Assembly (NCBI GenBank): GCA_024684395.1
Contig: JAIKWY010000073.1
Coordinates: 1-64,000 of the forward strand
Length of the DNA stretch: 64,000 nucleotides
Direction: 5' to 3'
DNA from: Oscillospiraceae bacterium
GTDB taxonomy: Bacteria; Bacillota; Clostridia; Oscillospirales; Ruminococcaceae
Below are positions 52,087-60,805 of the stretch, one piece after another. The position numbers were made by a program, and so were the translations under genes. The notes under the pieces were generated by a model, which saw nothing but the letters and a program-made list of their open reading frames with translations, ran no database searches and had not been told where the DNA came from. Each line of letters begins with the position of its first letter. Position 1 is the first letter of the stretch.

Positions 52087-53197
52087 CAGCCTCCTCCAGC
52101 ATAGCGTTCGCCCCCTCCGTCATATAAAGCCGGTTCTCCTGAAAGGTAAACAGCACCGCCTCCACCGGCAGCGCATCCCGCACCCGCTTATGCAGATGAT
52201 AGGAGATGCGCTCCGTCAGGATGCGCATCGTCTGCTCCAGGACCCCCGCATGTTCGAGGATGTCGAGCGCCGCATCAACCGTCACGCAGTCCGGGATCTG
52301 CCGGAGCACGGATACATCCGCCCCCGCCAGCACCCCGCAGGTGACAAGTGTCTCCATCCTGCCGTCCGCCTGTGCCGAGTGCGTGTTCATAATGCCGGCA
52401 CCGAGCTTCACCAGCTTTCCGGCATGACCGATGAGCAGGATCTTCTCAAACCCGAGCGATATGCCGATGTCGAGCGCCTCGCCGATGAAATTGCTGCATG
52501 TCACCGTCCGATCCGATGCGACCGGCAGCGCCATGCGCACGAACTGCTCGCTGTAATTGCCGAGCGTCAGGATGAGCAGCGTCTCGCCCTGCGCCCGGTG
52601 CATGGCGGCCTCCGTGCGGATGGTCTCGATGAGCGCACGGGTGCTCATCGGCTCCACGATGCCCGTCGTGCCGATGATGGAAATGCCCCCTAAGATCCCC
52701 ATATGCGGGTTGTAGGTCTTTTCCGCAAGCGCTGCGCCGCCGGGGACATAGATCTGCACCCGGAACCCGCCCGCATAGCCGAGCCGTTCGGCGGTCTCGG
52801 TGAGCATTTCTGCGATCATCCGGCGTGGCGTGGAATTGATCGCCCACGCCCCCACCGGCTGGTCGAGCCCGGGCTTTGTCACCTTGCCGATGCCCTCGCC
52901 GCCGAGGATCTCGATGCCCTCCGGCAGACGGCTGACAGCAGCCCGCACCGTGATGCCGTTGGTAATATCCGGGTCGTCGCCGCTGTCCTTGACGATGCCG
53001 CAGTCGGCAGTCTCCCCGTCCAGAACAGGCTCGCTGACCGGCAGCAGCAAGGTCTCGTCCGCCGGCAGCCGGACGCTGATCTCCTCCGGCGCTTTCCCCG
53101 TCAGAAGATACACAGCCCCCGCCCCTGCGGCAGCAGCGGCACAGGTGCCGGTCGTGTAGCCGCAGCGGAGCTTTTCGGTACCGTTATAACGAAACAT
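52061..53197 (-). CDS. cbiD: Cobalt-precorrin-5B C1-methyltransferase
   Basis: The 378-residue CbiD methylates C1 in the anaerobic (early cobalt) branch of cobalamin synthesis. Motifs: LRCGYTTGTCAAAAAGAG at the N terminus, GIGKVTKPGLDQPVGAWAIN, GGISIIGTTGIVEPMST, LTLGNYSEQF and LLIGHAGKLVKLGAGIMNTH. The ATG behind GGAGGATGCGG was chosen; it overlaps the end of cbiL by 14 nt. Its last seven codons (GGFRSLR) are contributed by the family C repeat. Only cbiD and cbiL of the pathway are present in the window. Confidence 0.95.
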   Translation of the reverse strand: MFRYNGTEKLRCGYTTGTCAAAAAGAGAVYLLTGKAPEEISVRLPADETLLLPVSEPVLDGETADCGIVKDSGDDPDITNGITVRAAVSRLPEGIEILGGEGIGKVTKPGLDQPVGAWAINSTPRRMIAEMLTETAERLGYAGGFRVQIYVPGGAALAEKTYNPHMGILGGISIIGTTGIVEPMSTRALIETIRTEAAMHRAQGETLLILTLGNYSEQFVRMALPVASDRTVTCSNFIGEALDIGISLGFEKILLIGHAGKLVKLGAGIMNTHSAQADGRMETLVTCGVLAGADVSVLRQIPDCVTVDAALDILEHAGVLEQTMRILTERISYHLHKRVRDALPVEAVLFTFQENRLYMTEGANAMLEEAAGGFRSLR

Positions 53198-53882
53198 CCG
53201 CATCCTCCTTTGCCGGGACAATGACCGTCGTGAAATAGCCGCACCTCTCCGGCTGCACCACCGGAAACAGCCGCTCCTCCGGCAGCCCGCAGTTCTCCAC
53301 GGCATACGCATGGGACAGCTGCCCCGTCTCCTCCAATAGCCGCACGAGCTCCGGCAGATGCGCCCCGCATTTCAGGATGACCTTGGCGCCGGGGAGCCGC
53401 AGCCGCTCCGCAAGCCCCTCGCAGCCGAACGGCAGCACCTGCAGCGGCGTATCCCCCGTGACAAGCGCCTTCCCGGCAAGCGCAGCAGCAGCAGAAAAGC
53501 TCATGACGCCCGGGATCTGCACCACCTCAAAGCCCGCCTCCCGGACAAGCGCCGCCACCGGGCTGTAGGTCGCATAGAGCGAGATGTCCCCGAGACAGAG
53601 AAAGGCAGCATCCGCCGTCCGCAGCACCTCACAGAGCGCCGCCGCCGCTTTCTGTTCCGCCGCCGCAAGGACAGCCGCATCCTTCGTCATGGGAAAGTCG
53701 AGCGCCAGAACTTGCTTTTTCCGCAAGTTGACAGTCCCGCCGGCGATGCGCAGCGCAAGGCTCTCCGTCCCCGGCTTCTGCGGTGCAGCGATGACCGTGC
53801 AGCGCTCCAAAATGCGCACCGCCCGGACGGTCATCAGCTCCGGATCGCCGGGACCCGTGCTGATGCCATACAGAATGCCCAT
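53184..53882 (-). CDS. cbiL: Precorrin-2/cobalt-factor-II C20-methyltransferase
   Basis: The 232-residue tetrapyrrole methylase places the C20 methyl in cobalamin synthesis. Family blocks are GISTGPGDPELMTVRAVRIL, CLGDISLYATYSPV, VQIPGVMSFSAAAALAGKAL and a terminal YFTTVIVPAKE. Standard length. It starts at an ATG that shares one base with the stop of the ArsC-like gene (TAATG) and is overlapped by cbiD at its end. Context with cbiD supports the anaerobic, cobalt-first route. Confidence 0.93.
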   Translation of the reverse strand: MGILYGISTGPGDPELMTVRAVRILERCTVIAAPQKPGTESLALRIAGGTVNLRKKQVLALDFPMTKDAAVLAAAEQKAAAALCEVLRTADAAFLCLGDISLYATYSPVAALVREAGFEVVQIPGVMSFSAAAALAGKALVTGDTPLQVLPFGCEGLAERLRLPGAKVILKCGAHLPELVRLLEETGQLSHAYAVENCGLPEERLFPVVQPERCGYFTTVIVPAKEDADVSL

Positions 53883-54223
53883 TATTCCCAGCTCTCCCAG
53901 ATCTCCGGATGATAGCCGACCGTTGCCTGCTTGCCGTTCCGGACGATAGGCAGCCGGATGAGCTGCTGGTTCTCAAAGAGCTTGTCCGGCTTGGCATCGT
54001 CGGTGAGATAGCGCAGGAGCGCAAGGGTATCCTTGTCCTTCGCATTCTCATCGAGGAGCGCATCGAGCCCGCCTGCCGCCTTCATCACGCTGTCAAACTC
54101 GCCCCGGCTCAGCCCCTTCTCCTTCATGTCGATGCTCTGAAACCGGATGCGCCGCTCCTTGAACCAACGCTCCGCCTTGCGTGTGTCGGCGCTCTTTTTG
54201 GTGCCGAAGATCTGGATGTTCAT
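53882..54223 (-). CDS. ArsC/Spx-family protein lacking the catalytic cysteine
   Basis: The 113-residue thioredoxin-fold protein is of the YffB/ArsC-like group (IQIFGTKKSADTRKAERWFKE, LLDENAKDKDTLALLRYL, LIRLPIVRNGKQATVGY). Where active members have KKCxDT, it has KKSADT, so the redox cysteine is a serine and arsenate reduction is unlikely. It is the first gene of the ArsC-cbiL-cbiD operon, with a good promoter and an AGGAGG site. The role is unknown; it could be a regulator in the Spx manner. Confidence 0.85.
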   Translation of the reverse strand: MNIQIFGTKKSADTRKAERWFKERRIRFQSIDMKEKGLSRGEFDSVMKAAGGLDALLDENAKDKDTLALLRYLTDDAKPDKLFENQQLIRLPIVRNGKQATVGYHPEIWESWE

Positions 54224-54255
54224 AGTCAGTTCCTCCTATGGTGATCGTTTTTTTA

Positions 54256-54284
54256 ATTATACCCGGATACGTGCGAAAAGTCAA
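54256..54284 (-). promoter_or_regulatory. Promoter of the ArsC-like/cbiL/cbiD operon
   Basis: TTGACT (54279-54284), 17 nt, TATAAT (54256-54261) on the minus strand. No cobalamin-riboswitch-like leader is seen in the short 5' region. Confidence 0.85.
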
Positions 54285-54364
54285 GGTTTGCATGGACCGT
54301 AGCTGCGAAAAATGTCCCTCAGCAGCGTAGCTGCTCTTGCCCTGATTCCCCCCCCGTATCCTTA

Positions 54365-54393
54365 TTGACACATATAGTGACGTCTGGTATAAT
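54365..54393 (+). promoter_or_regulatory. Promoter of the six-gene LRR operon
   Basis: TTGACA (54365-54370), 17 nt, TATAAT (54388-54393), 36 nt before the first start codon: consensus in both boxes. Confidence 0.92.
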
Positions 54394-54428
54394 GAAAGTA
54401 CAGAGTTCCGGCACAGGAGGTGCATCAC

Positions 54429-55607
54429 ATGGATGAATCTGAGATACAAAACGGCGTGCTGGTGAAATACAGCGGAAAAAGCAAAGATATCGTCATCCCG
54501 GACGGCGTGACAGAGATCGGGGAGCGGGCATTCTACAGCTGCAAGAAGCTGCGCACTGTCACGATCCCGGACAGCGTCACATGCATCGGTCATCTTGCTT
54601 TCGCATACTGCTCCAGTCTGACCGCTGTCAGGATCCCGGAGCGGGTGAAGCGCATAGAAGCTGCTGCATTCAGACATTGCAAAGCGCTGTCTCTTGTCAC
54701 GATCCCGGACATCGTGACATGTATCGAAGAGGAGACCTTCTTAGGCTGCGAAAGCCTGACCTCGATCAGGATCCCGGACGGCGTAACGAGCATCGGGCGG
54801 TGTGCATTTGAAAAATGCCACAAACTGACCTCGTTCACGATCCCTGACGGTGTGACGAGCATCGAGGAAAATACATTTAGAGGATGCAGTGAGCTGACCT
54901 CGGTCACGATCCCGGACAGCGTGACGAGTATCGGGAAACGTGCGTTTGATTCCTGCTACAGTCTGACAACGATCACGATCCCGGACGGCGTGACGAGCAT
55001 CGGGGAAGATGCGTTCGGTTTCTGCATGAAACTGACCTCGATCACGATCCCGGACGGTGTGACGAGCATTGAAGCAAATACTTTCCTCTGCTGCACCGGG
55101 CTGACCTCGGTCACGATCCCGGACAGCGTGACAAGCATCGGTCAAGGTGCATTTGAAAACTGCACCGAACTGTCCTCGGTCACGATCCGCAGGCTCCATA
55201 TAGAGCAGGATGCAGTGAAGGCTCTGATAACGAAAGCAAGGTACACCATGTATAGTCCGTATTCCACGTATGTTGACATCGGCTTCTTTTTGGAGTATCA
55301 GTATTGCTTCGACTATTATCCTGCCGTCTGGGCGGCATTCCGGAGCTGTCCGGAGGATGAGAGAAATACGGGCTATCTCCGGAAGCATTTCAGAGATGCG
55401 TTTGGATATCTTATAGAGAAGAACGATAAAGAGACCATACAGCTTGTGCTGCAATGCGGACAGTTTGACGATCTGTTCCGAGACCTGATTGACGGCTGGA
55501 TCGACGATGCGATCAGGCATGAGATGCTCGAAATGCAGCTCATGCTGACCAATTACAAAGCAGAAAAGCTCGGCTATACAGATGTGGCAGAGCTGTTCAG
55601 GCTGTAG
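54429..55607 (+). CDS. Cytosolic LRR protein, paralogue 1 of 6
   Basis: The 392-residue protein has no signal peptide. It begins with the family head IQNGVLVKYSGKSKDIVIPD, then about nine or ten LRR_5 (BspA-type) units of 23 residues (such as LTSVTIPDSVTSIGKRAFDSC). It ends with the family's own C-terminal domain of about 100 residues: AVWAAFRSCPEDERNTGYLRKH, CGQFDDLFRDLIDGWI, MLEMQLMLTNYKAEKLGYTD. The helix-loop-helix spacing of that domain is ankyrin-like. BspA-type LRRs are normally on secreted proteins; cytosolic ones are unusual. It leads a six-gene operon. RBS CAGGAGGTG. Confidence 0.85.
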   Translation: MDESEIQNGVLVKYSGKSKDIVIPDGVTEIGERAFYSCKKLRTVTIPDSVTCIGHLAFAYCSSLTAVRIPERVKRIEAAAFRHCKALSLVTIPDIVTCIEEETFLGCESLTSIRIPDGVTSIGRCAFEKCHKLTSFTIPDGVTSIEENTFRGCSELTSVTIPDSVTSIGKRAFDSCYSLTTITIPDGVTSIGEDAFGFCMKLTSITIPDGVTSIEANTFLCCTGLTSVTIPDSVTSIGQGAFENCTELSSVTIRRLHIEQDAVKALITKARYTMYSPYSTYVDIGFFLEYQYCFDYYPAVWAAFRSCPEDERNTGYLRKHFRDAFGYLIEKNDKETIQLVLQCGQFDDLFRDLIDGWIDDAIRHEMLEMQLMLTNYKAEKLGYTDVAELFRL

Positions 55608-55628
55608 CAGCAAACGGAGGTGCATCAG

Positions 55629-56420
55629 ATGGAAGAATTTGAGATCAATGACGGCATCCTGGAAAAATACCACGGCGCCGGCGGCGATGTCGTGATCCCG
55701 GCAGGGGTCAGGGAGATCTCGTACAGTGCGTTTTACGACTGTACCGAGCTGACATCCGTGGTCGTCCCGGAGGGTGTTACGGAGATCGGAAAGGATGCCT
55801 TCCGGTACTGCGAGCGCCTGACCTCCGTCACGCTCCCGCACAGCATCGAGCTGATCGCCTACCAGGCATTCAGGGGCTGCGACAGCATTACCTCCATCAC
55901 AGTGCGGGACATCCATTTTGACCGTGAATTGATCCGGGATCTTGCAGAAACATGGAAGATCGAGCCCTGGAAGATCTTCAACGTTCTCTGCAACACCACC
56001 TCCCCGCTCGTGAGCCTGTCCATGTACAAATACCCCATCATCTGGGCAGCGTTCCGGCTTTGTCCGTCGGATGAGAAGACCACGTTCTACATTCAGTCGC
56101 ACGTCACGCAGTTCCTCAGCTTTTCTGCCAAAACAGGCGATTCCCAGATGTTCTGGGATATCATGAAAAACGATCTTTTCCAGGACGGCATCATGGACAG
56201 TTTCAAATGGGTGCCGGAGGCACTCATCGAATATGAACGGCCGGTGCTCCTGCGGGCGTTCCTGTACAGCGGACGGTATGACGATGCCCTCCGTGCCTGC
56301 ATAGATGACCTGATCGAATATGCGATCCGGGAGAAAAAACTCGAGTACCAGCTTCTTCTGACCAATTACAAAAGGGAAAAGCTCGGCTACACAGATGTGT
56401 CGGAGCGATTCGAGCTTTGA
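55629..56420 (+). CDS. Cytosolic LRR protein, paralogue 2 of 6
   Basis: The 263-residue paralogue has the head FEINDGILEKYHGAGGDVVI, only three or so LRRs, and the longest C-terminal part. Its SDEKTTFYIQSHVTQFLSF segment is followed by about 35 extra residues that look like one more helix pair (QMFWDIMKNDLFQDG...VPEALIEYERPVLL) before RYDDALRACIDDLIEYAI and LEYQLLLTNYKREKLGYTD. RBS CGGAGGTGCATCAG is nearly the same as for paralogue 1, so the leader was duplicated too. It lies 21 nt after paralogue 1. Confidence 0.82.
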   Translation: MEEFEINDGILEKYHGAGGDVVIPAGVREISYSAFYDCTELTSVVVPEGVTEIGKDAFRYCERLTSVTLPHSIELIAYQAFRGCDSITSITVRDIHFDRELIRDLAETWKIEPWKIFNVLCNTTSPLVSLSMYKYPIIWAAFRLCPSDEKTTFYIQSHVTQFLSFSAKTGDSQMFWDIMKNDLFQDGIMDSFKWVPEALIEYERPVLLRAFLYSGRYDDALRACIDDLIEYAIREKKLEYQLLLTNYKREKLGYTDVSERFEL

Positions 56421-56442
56421 GCTATGAACGGAGGTACGCCGG

Positions 56443-57252
56443 ATGGGCGAATTTGAGATACAGGGCGGCGAGCTGATCGAATACCGTGGCGAAGGCGGAA
56501 ATGTCACCATCCCCGACAGCGTGACGAGCATCGGGAAGTTTGCATTTGAAGGCTGCACCGGGCTGACATCGGTCACGATCCCGGACAGCGTGACGAGCAT
56601 CGGCAGATGGGCGTTCGACGGCTGCACCGGGCTGACATCGGTCAGGCTCCCGCACAGTGTGAAGACCATCGAGGGCGGTACCTTCATCGGCTGCACCGGT
56701 CTGACCTCGGTCATCATTCCGGATGGCGTGACGAGCATCGAAGCCGGCGCATTCAGCGAATGCACGAGCCTGGCATCGCTCACCATCCCGGAGAGCGTGA
56801 TGACGATCGCACCGTATGCGTTCTCGAATTGCTATGCGCTGACGGAGGTCACGATCCGTGGCATCCGGCTGGAGCAGGCGACGCTTGACCTGCTGATGCG
56901 CAAATGCCTGATGGATGCCGCCCGTATCATATCGCAGCTTGTCGATTATAAAGCGGCAAAATACGCCGTCGTCTGGACAGCGTTCTGGCACTGCCCGGAG
57001 GATGAGCGGAACAATGCCTTCATCCGTGCAGATCTCCCGAAAATGCTGCGCTATCTCATCGACCAGAAGGATGCGCTGACGCTCGAAGAAGCCCTGCGGT
57101 GCGGGGCATTTGACGAGCCGCTGAGAGCCTGCACCGACAGCTGCATCGAATACGCCATCGCACACGGCGCCATCGAGATCCAGCTCCTTCTGACCAACTA
57201 CAAGCAGGAAAAGCTCGGCTATCCGGATGCCACAGCGCATCTGAAACTGTAA
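56443..57252 (+). CDS. Cytosolic LRR protein, paralogue 3 of 6
   Basis: The 269 residues start FEIQGGELIEYRGEGGNVTI, continue with about five LRRs (GLTSVTIPDSVTSIGRWAF) and end with the shared domain (FWHCPEDERNNAFIRADL, RACTDSCIEYAI, IEIQLLLTNYKQEKLGYPD). It has no signal peptide or membrane segment. It starts 22 nt after paralogue 2 behind CGGAGGT. Confidence 0.82.
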   Translation: MGEFEIQGGELIEYRGEGGNVTIPDSVTSIGKFAFEGCTGLTSVTIPDSVTSIGRWAFDGCTGLTSVRLPHSVKTIEGGTFIGCTGLTSVIIPDGVTSIEAGAFSECTSLASLTIPESVMTIAPYAFSNCYALTEVTIRGIRLEQATLDLLMRKCLMDAARIISQLVDYKAAKYAVVWTAFWHCPEDERNNAFIRADLPKMLRYLIDQKDALTLEEALRCGAFDEPLRACTDSCIEYAIAHGAIEIQLLLTNYKQEKLGYPDATAHLKL

Positions 57253-57268
57253 AAAGGAAGTGCAGAAC

Positions 57269-58792
57269 ATGAAGGATTTCAAGATCGAGGACGGCACCCT
57301 CGTCAGATACCTCGGCGAAGGCGGAGCCGTCACCATCCCGGAAAGCGTGGACAGGATCGAAGAAGACGCCTTTGCCAACTGCCGGCGCATGACCTCCGTG
57401 ACGATCCCGGGCAGCGTGAAGACCATTTGCAGCAGAGCGTTCCTGAACTGCACCGGGCTGACTGCCATAACCCTCCCGGAAGGTCTGCGGGACATCGGAA
57501 GATCGGTGTTCGAGCACTGCACCGGGCTGACCTCTGTCACCATCCCGGAGAGCCTGACGAGTATCCCGGAGCTGACCTTCAAGGGCTGCACCGCTTTGAC
57601 CTCCGTCACCCTCCCGGACAGCCTGACAGAGATCGACGGCTGTGCCTTCTGCGCCTGTCTGAACCTGAAAGACATCAAGCTCCCGCCCGCTCTGCAACAT
57701 CTGGGCGAGAATGCCTTCGCCCTCACCCCCTGGTACGAGGCATTGCAGAAAGCGGGCTCGCTCGTGATCAGCGGCGGCTATCTGTTCGATGCCAGGCACT
57801 GCACCGGCAAAGTGGAGATCCCCGACGGCGTGACGCTCATCGCCAGCCATGCATTTACCACCCCGCTGATCACCGCCGTCACTGTCCCCGGCAGCGTCCG
57901 CTATATCAATGACGTCGCCTTTTACAAGTGCTGGAACCTGACCGCCCTCACCATCGAGGAGGGCGTGACGCACATCGGGGAAGAAGCGTTCAGCTGCTGC
58001 ACCGGGCTGACCTCCGTCACGCTCCCGGACAGCGTGACGCACATCGGGGATGGGGCATTCAGTTACTGCGTCGGGCTGACCTCCGTCACCCTGTCCAAAG
58101 GCATGACGAGCATCACCGAGGAGATGTTCTCCGACTGCGCCGCCCTGACCGACCTCACGATCCCCGGCACGATCCGGAAGATCGAACGATCGGCATTTGA
58201 GTTCTGCACTGCCCTGACCGCCTTCACCGCCCCGGAGGGCATGACCTGCATCGAGGAGAACGCCTTTCGATCCTGTAGTGCCCTGACCTCCGTCACGCTC
58301 CCCGCCAGCATGACAGAGCTGAACGCCTGGGCGTTCACTGACTGCGAAAAGATCCGCATGATCCGTGTACGTGGCATCGAACTGCATCATAAGGAGATTG
58401 ACTATCTCAAATGGGAAAGCGCTACCGATCCCCGTTATTTCCTCTACCTCCTTGTGAGCTATGATATGGTGAAAGTGGAAGACGCCCCCCCCGATGATCC
58501 GATCATCCTGACAGCGTTCAAAGCCTGTCCGGATGACGAGCGTACCATTGCCTGTATCCGTTCGCATTTCAGCAGTATGCTGAGCTGGATCTTTGAAGAG
58601 GATGAGTTGGATCTGGAGCTGCTGCGGCTGATGATGAACAGCGGAAAGTTCAACGACAATTTCCGTGGCTGCATCGACGACCTGATCGAATACGCCATCG
58701 ACGAGGAACTGCATGAGCTCCAGCTCCTCCTGATGAATTACAAACACGAGCAGCTCGGCTTTCCGGATATCACAGACCGATTCGAGCTATAG
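57269..58792 (+). CDS. Cytosolic LRR protein, paralogue 4 of 6
   Basis: The 507-residue paralogue begins FKIEDGTLVRYLGEGGAVTI and carries about fourteen LRRs. One unit is interrupted by a longer segment (LTPWYEALQKAGSLVISGGY) as often seen in BspA proteins. It ends with FKACPDDERTIACIRSHFSSM, CIDDLIEYAID and LQLLLMNYKHEQLGFPD. It lies 16 nt after paralogue 3 with AAAGGAAG as ribosome binding site. Confidence 0.82.
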   Translation: MKDFKIEDGTLVRYLGEGGAVTIPESVDRIEEDAFANCRRMTSVTIPGSVKTICSRAFLNCTGLTAITLPEGLRDIGRSVFEHCTGLTSVTIPESLTSIPELTFKGCTALTSVTLPDSLTEIDGCAFCACLNLKDIKLPPALQHLGENAFALTPWYEALQKAGSLVISGGYLFDARHCTGKVEIPDGVTLIASHAFTTPLITAVTVPGSVRYINDVAFYKCWNLTALTIEEGVTHIGEEAFSCCTGLTSVTLPDSVTHIGDGAFSYCVGLTSVTLSKGMTSITEEMFSDCAALTDLTIPGTIRKIERSAFEFCTALTAFTAPEGMTCIEENAFRSCSALTSVTLPASMTELNAWAFTDCEKIRMIRVRGIELHHKEIDYLKWESATDPRYFLYLLVSYDMVKVEDAPPDDPIILTAFKACPDDERTIACIRSHFSSMLSWIFEEDELDLELLRLMMNSGKFNDNFRGCIDDLIEYAIDEELHELQLLLMNYKHEQLGFPDITDRFEL

Positions 58793-58811
58793 CCCGGGAA
58801 AGGAGCAGGAT

Positions 58812-60659
58812 ATGGACGGTCTGATCATACGATACACCGGACTGGTGGCATACGAAGGCGAAGGCGGCGACGTCATCATCCCGGACAGCGTCCGCAGCAT
58901 AGAGCCCGAAGCCTTCAAGGACGGAAAGAGCCCGACCTCGGTCACCGTCCCGGCAAGCGTGACCGAGATCGGCGACAGGGCATTCCAGGACTGCAAGGAG
59001 CTGCGCTCGGTGACAGTCAAAGGCGACCTGACAGAGCTCGGCAAGGAGGCATTCAAGGGCTGTGAAGCGCTGGAAGAGGTCATCTTCATGGGCGATGTGC
59101 TGACGATCGCCGAGAAGGCGTTTGAGGGCTGTCAGGCACTGCGCAGAGCCGAGATCCAGGGCGATGTGTTCACCATTGGAGAGAAAGCCTTCCAGGAATG
59201 TGATGCTCTGAAAACGCTTATCATCCACGGCACCGGTGACGAGATCGGACATGCCGCCTTCCGTGGATGCCGCAGCCTGACCGACTTCTCCCTCCCAGAA
59301 GCAGTCACCTCCATCGGCGAAGATGCCTTTGCCGGCTGCCGCAGCCTGAAAAAGATAGAGCTCCCGTTCGGTGTGCTGCGGACCGGGGACTTCGCCTTTG
59401 CCCACTGCACCAAGCTGACCACCGTCACCCTTCCGTTCAGCCTGAAAAGGATCAGCGCAGGCGCCTTCTCCGGCTGTCGTGCGCTGAAAGACGTCACCAT
59501 AGAACGCGGCATAGAGGTCATCGAGGATATGGCATTTGAAAGCTGCACCGCACTGACCACGATCACCCTCCCGGACACCGTCAAGGACATCGGCGACCAT
59601 GCCTTCGACCACTGCAAGTCGCTGACCACGCTCACGATCCCCGCCGGCGTGAAGTACATTCCAGAAAAGATGTGCAGCGAGTGTACCGGACTTGTCTCTG
59701 TCCGGCTGCCGGAGGGGCTTGACGGCATCGAAGGCAATGCATTCCGGGGCTGTACCGGCCTGCGCACGATCAACTTCCCGGAAAGCCTGGACACGATCAG
59801 TGACGCGGCATTCAAGGACTGTGTCAGCCTGCGGAGCATCTCCCTTCCGAAGGAGATGTTCTGGATCAACAGCTTTGCATTCTGCGGCTGCACAAACCTC
59901 TCCGCCGTCAAACTCCCGGAGAAGCTGCTCACGCTGGGCGTCAACGCCTTCTCGAACACCTTCTGGCTGAATGCAAGGATCGACCCGGCAAAGCCCTATG
60001 TCATCATGGACAACATCCTGCTCTTCGGCAGACGGCATACGGGTGCCCTCACCATCCCGGACGGCGTGAAGGTCATCAGTGACAATGCCTATTATCAATG
60101 CAAGGAGCTGACCGCCGTCACCTTCCCGGACAGCCTGCGGAGCATCGGCACTGAAGCGTTTGCAGGCTGCACCGGACTGACCGAACTGCGGCTTCCGGAG
60201 GAGCTGTTCTATGTCGGCTACAAAGCATTTGAAGACTGCAACCGTCTGACCACCGTGACCATCCGGGGGATCGTGCTGGATGAGGAACTGCTGCATCAGT
60301 ACGCCCCCCCGACATCGGTGATTGACTGGCTGGTCTCCTACAAGCCGCCCGGCGATCGCAGCATCTTTCACATGATCCTCTGGGCTGCCTTCTGTCTCTG
60401 TCCGGAGGATGCGAAGAACAGCGGCTACATCCGGGAGCACCTGACCGAAATGCTGTACTTCCTCATAGATGAGGAGGATGAAGAGACGATGCAGACCGCA
60501 CTGGAAAGCGACATGTTTGACATCCCCCTGAGCCTCTGCATCGACGAGATCATCGGCTATGCCATCGACCGGCAGGCGCACGGGCTCCAGCTCCTCCTGA
60601 CGAACCACAAGCACGAGCGATTCGGCTACCCCGATGCCACAGACCATCTCCAATTATAA
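58812..60659 (+). CDS. Cytosolic LRR protein, paralogue 5 of 6 (longest)
   Basis: The 615-residue paralogue has the head LVAYEGEGGDVIIPDSVR, then the longest LRR stack (about eighteen units, more diverged, for example LTTVTLPFSLKRISAGAFSGC) and the shared C-terminal domain (FCLCPEDAKNSGYIREHLTEM, CIDEIIGYAID, LQLLLTNHKHERFGYPD). Several LRRs read GDVLTIAEKAFEGC without the leading L-T, typical of degenerate units. RBS AAAGGAG. It lies 19 nt after paralogue 4 and is followed by a family B repeat. Confidence 0.82.
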   Translation: MDGLIIRYTGLVAYEGEGGDVIIPDSVRSIEPEAFKDGKSPTSVTVPASVTEIGDRAFQDCKELRSVTVKGDLTELGKEAFKGCEALEEVIFMGDVLTIAEKAFEGCQALRRAEIQGDVFTIGEKAFQECDALKTLIIHGTGDEIGHAAFRGCRSLTDFSLPEAVTSIGEDAFAGCRSLKKIELPFGVLRTGDFAFAHCTKLTTVTLPFSLKRISAGAFSGCRALKDVTIERGIEVIEDMAFESCTALTTITLPDTVKDIGDHAFDHCKSLTTLTIPAGVKYIPEKMCSECTGLVSVRLPEGLDGIEGNAFRGCTGLRTINFPESLDTISDAAFKDCVSLRSISLPKEMFWINSFAFCGCTNLSAVKLPEKLLTLGVNAFSNTFWLNARIDPAKPYVIMDNILLFGRRHTGALTIPDGVKVISDNAYYQCKELTAVTFPDSLRSIGTEAFAGCTGLTELRLPEELFYVGYKAFEDCNRLTTVTIRGIVLDEELLHQYAPPTSVIDWLVSYKPPGDRSIFHMILWAAFCLCPEDAKNSGYIREHLTEMLYFLIDEEDEETMQTALESDMFDIPLSLCIDEIIGYAIDRQAHGLQLLLTNHKHERFGYPDATDHLQL

Positions 60660-60662
60660 GCA

Positions 60663-60735
60663 AAAGGGGTGTGTGGCGAAGCCCCACAAATAACCCTTCC
60701 TCCCCCGCTTGCGGCGGAGGGGGCGGCAGAAGCAC
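60663..60735 (+). repeat. GC-rich intergenic repeat, family B (degenerate)
   Basis: GTGTGGCGAAGCCCCACA, CCTCCCCCGCTTGCGGCGGAGG and GGCGGCAGAAGC keep the family layout. It separates paralogues 5 and 6. Confidence 0.65.
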
Positions 60736-60805
60736 CAGACTTGGCTTTATCGACAAATGATTGCCGAAGCGCTTTCAACTGATCACGTAGAAATGGAGGT
60801 CCCCC

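Noticed and set aside
54741-56786. Long minus-strand open frame (681 codons) across the LRR operon
   Set aside because: It is the reverse reading of the LRR repeats across two genes and their intergenic gap; no start signal.
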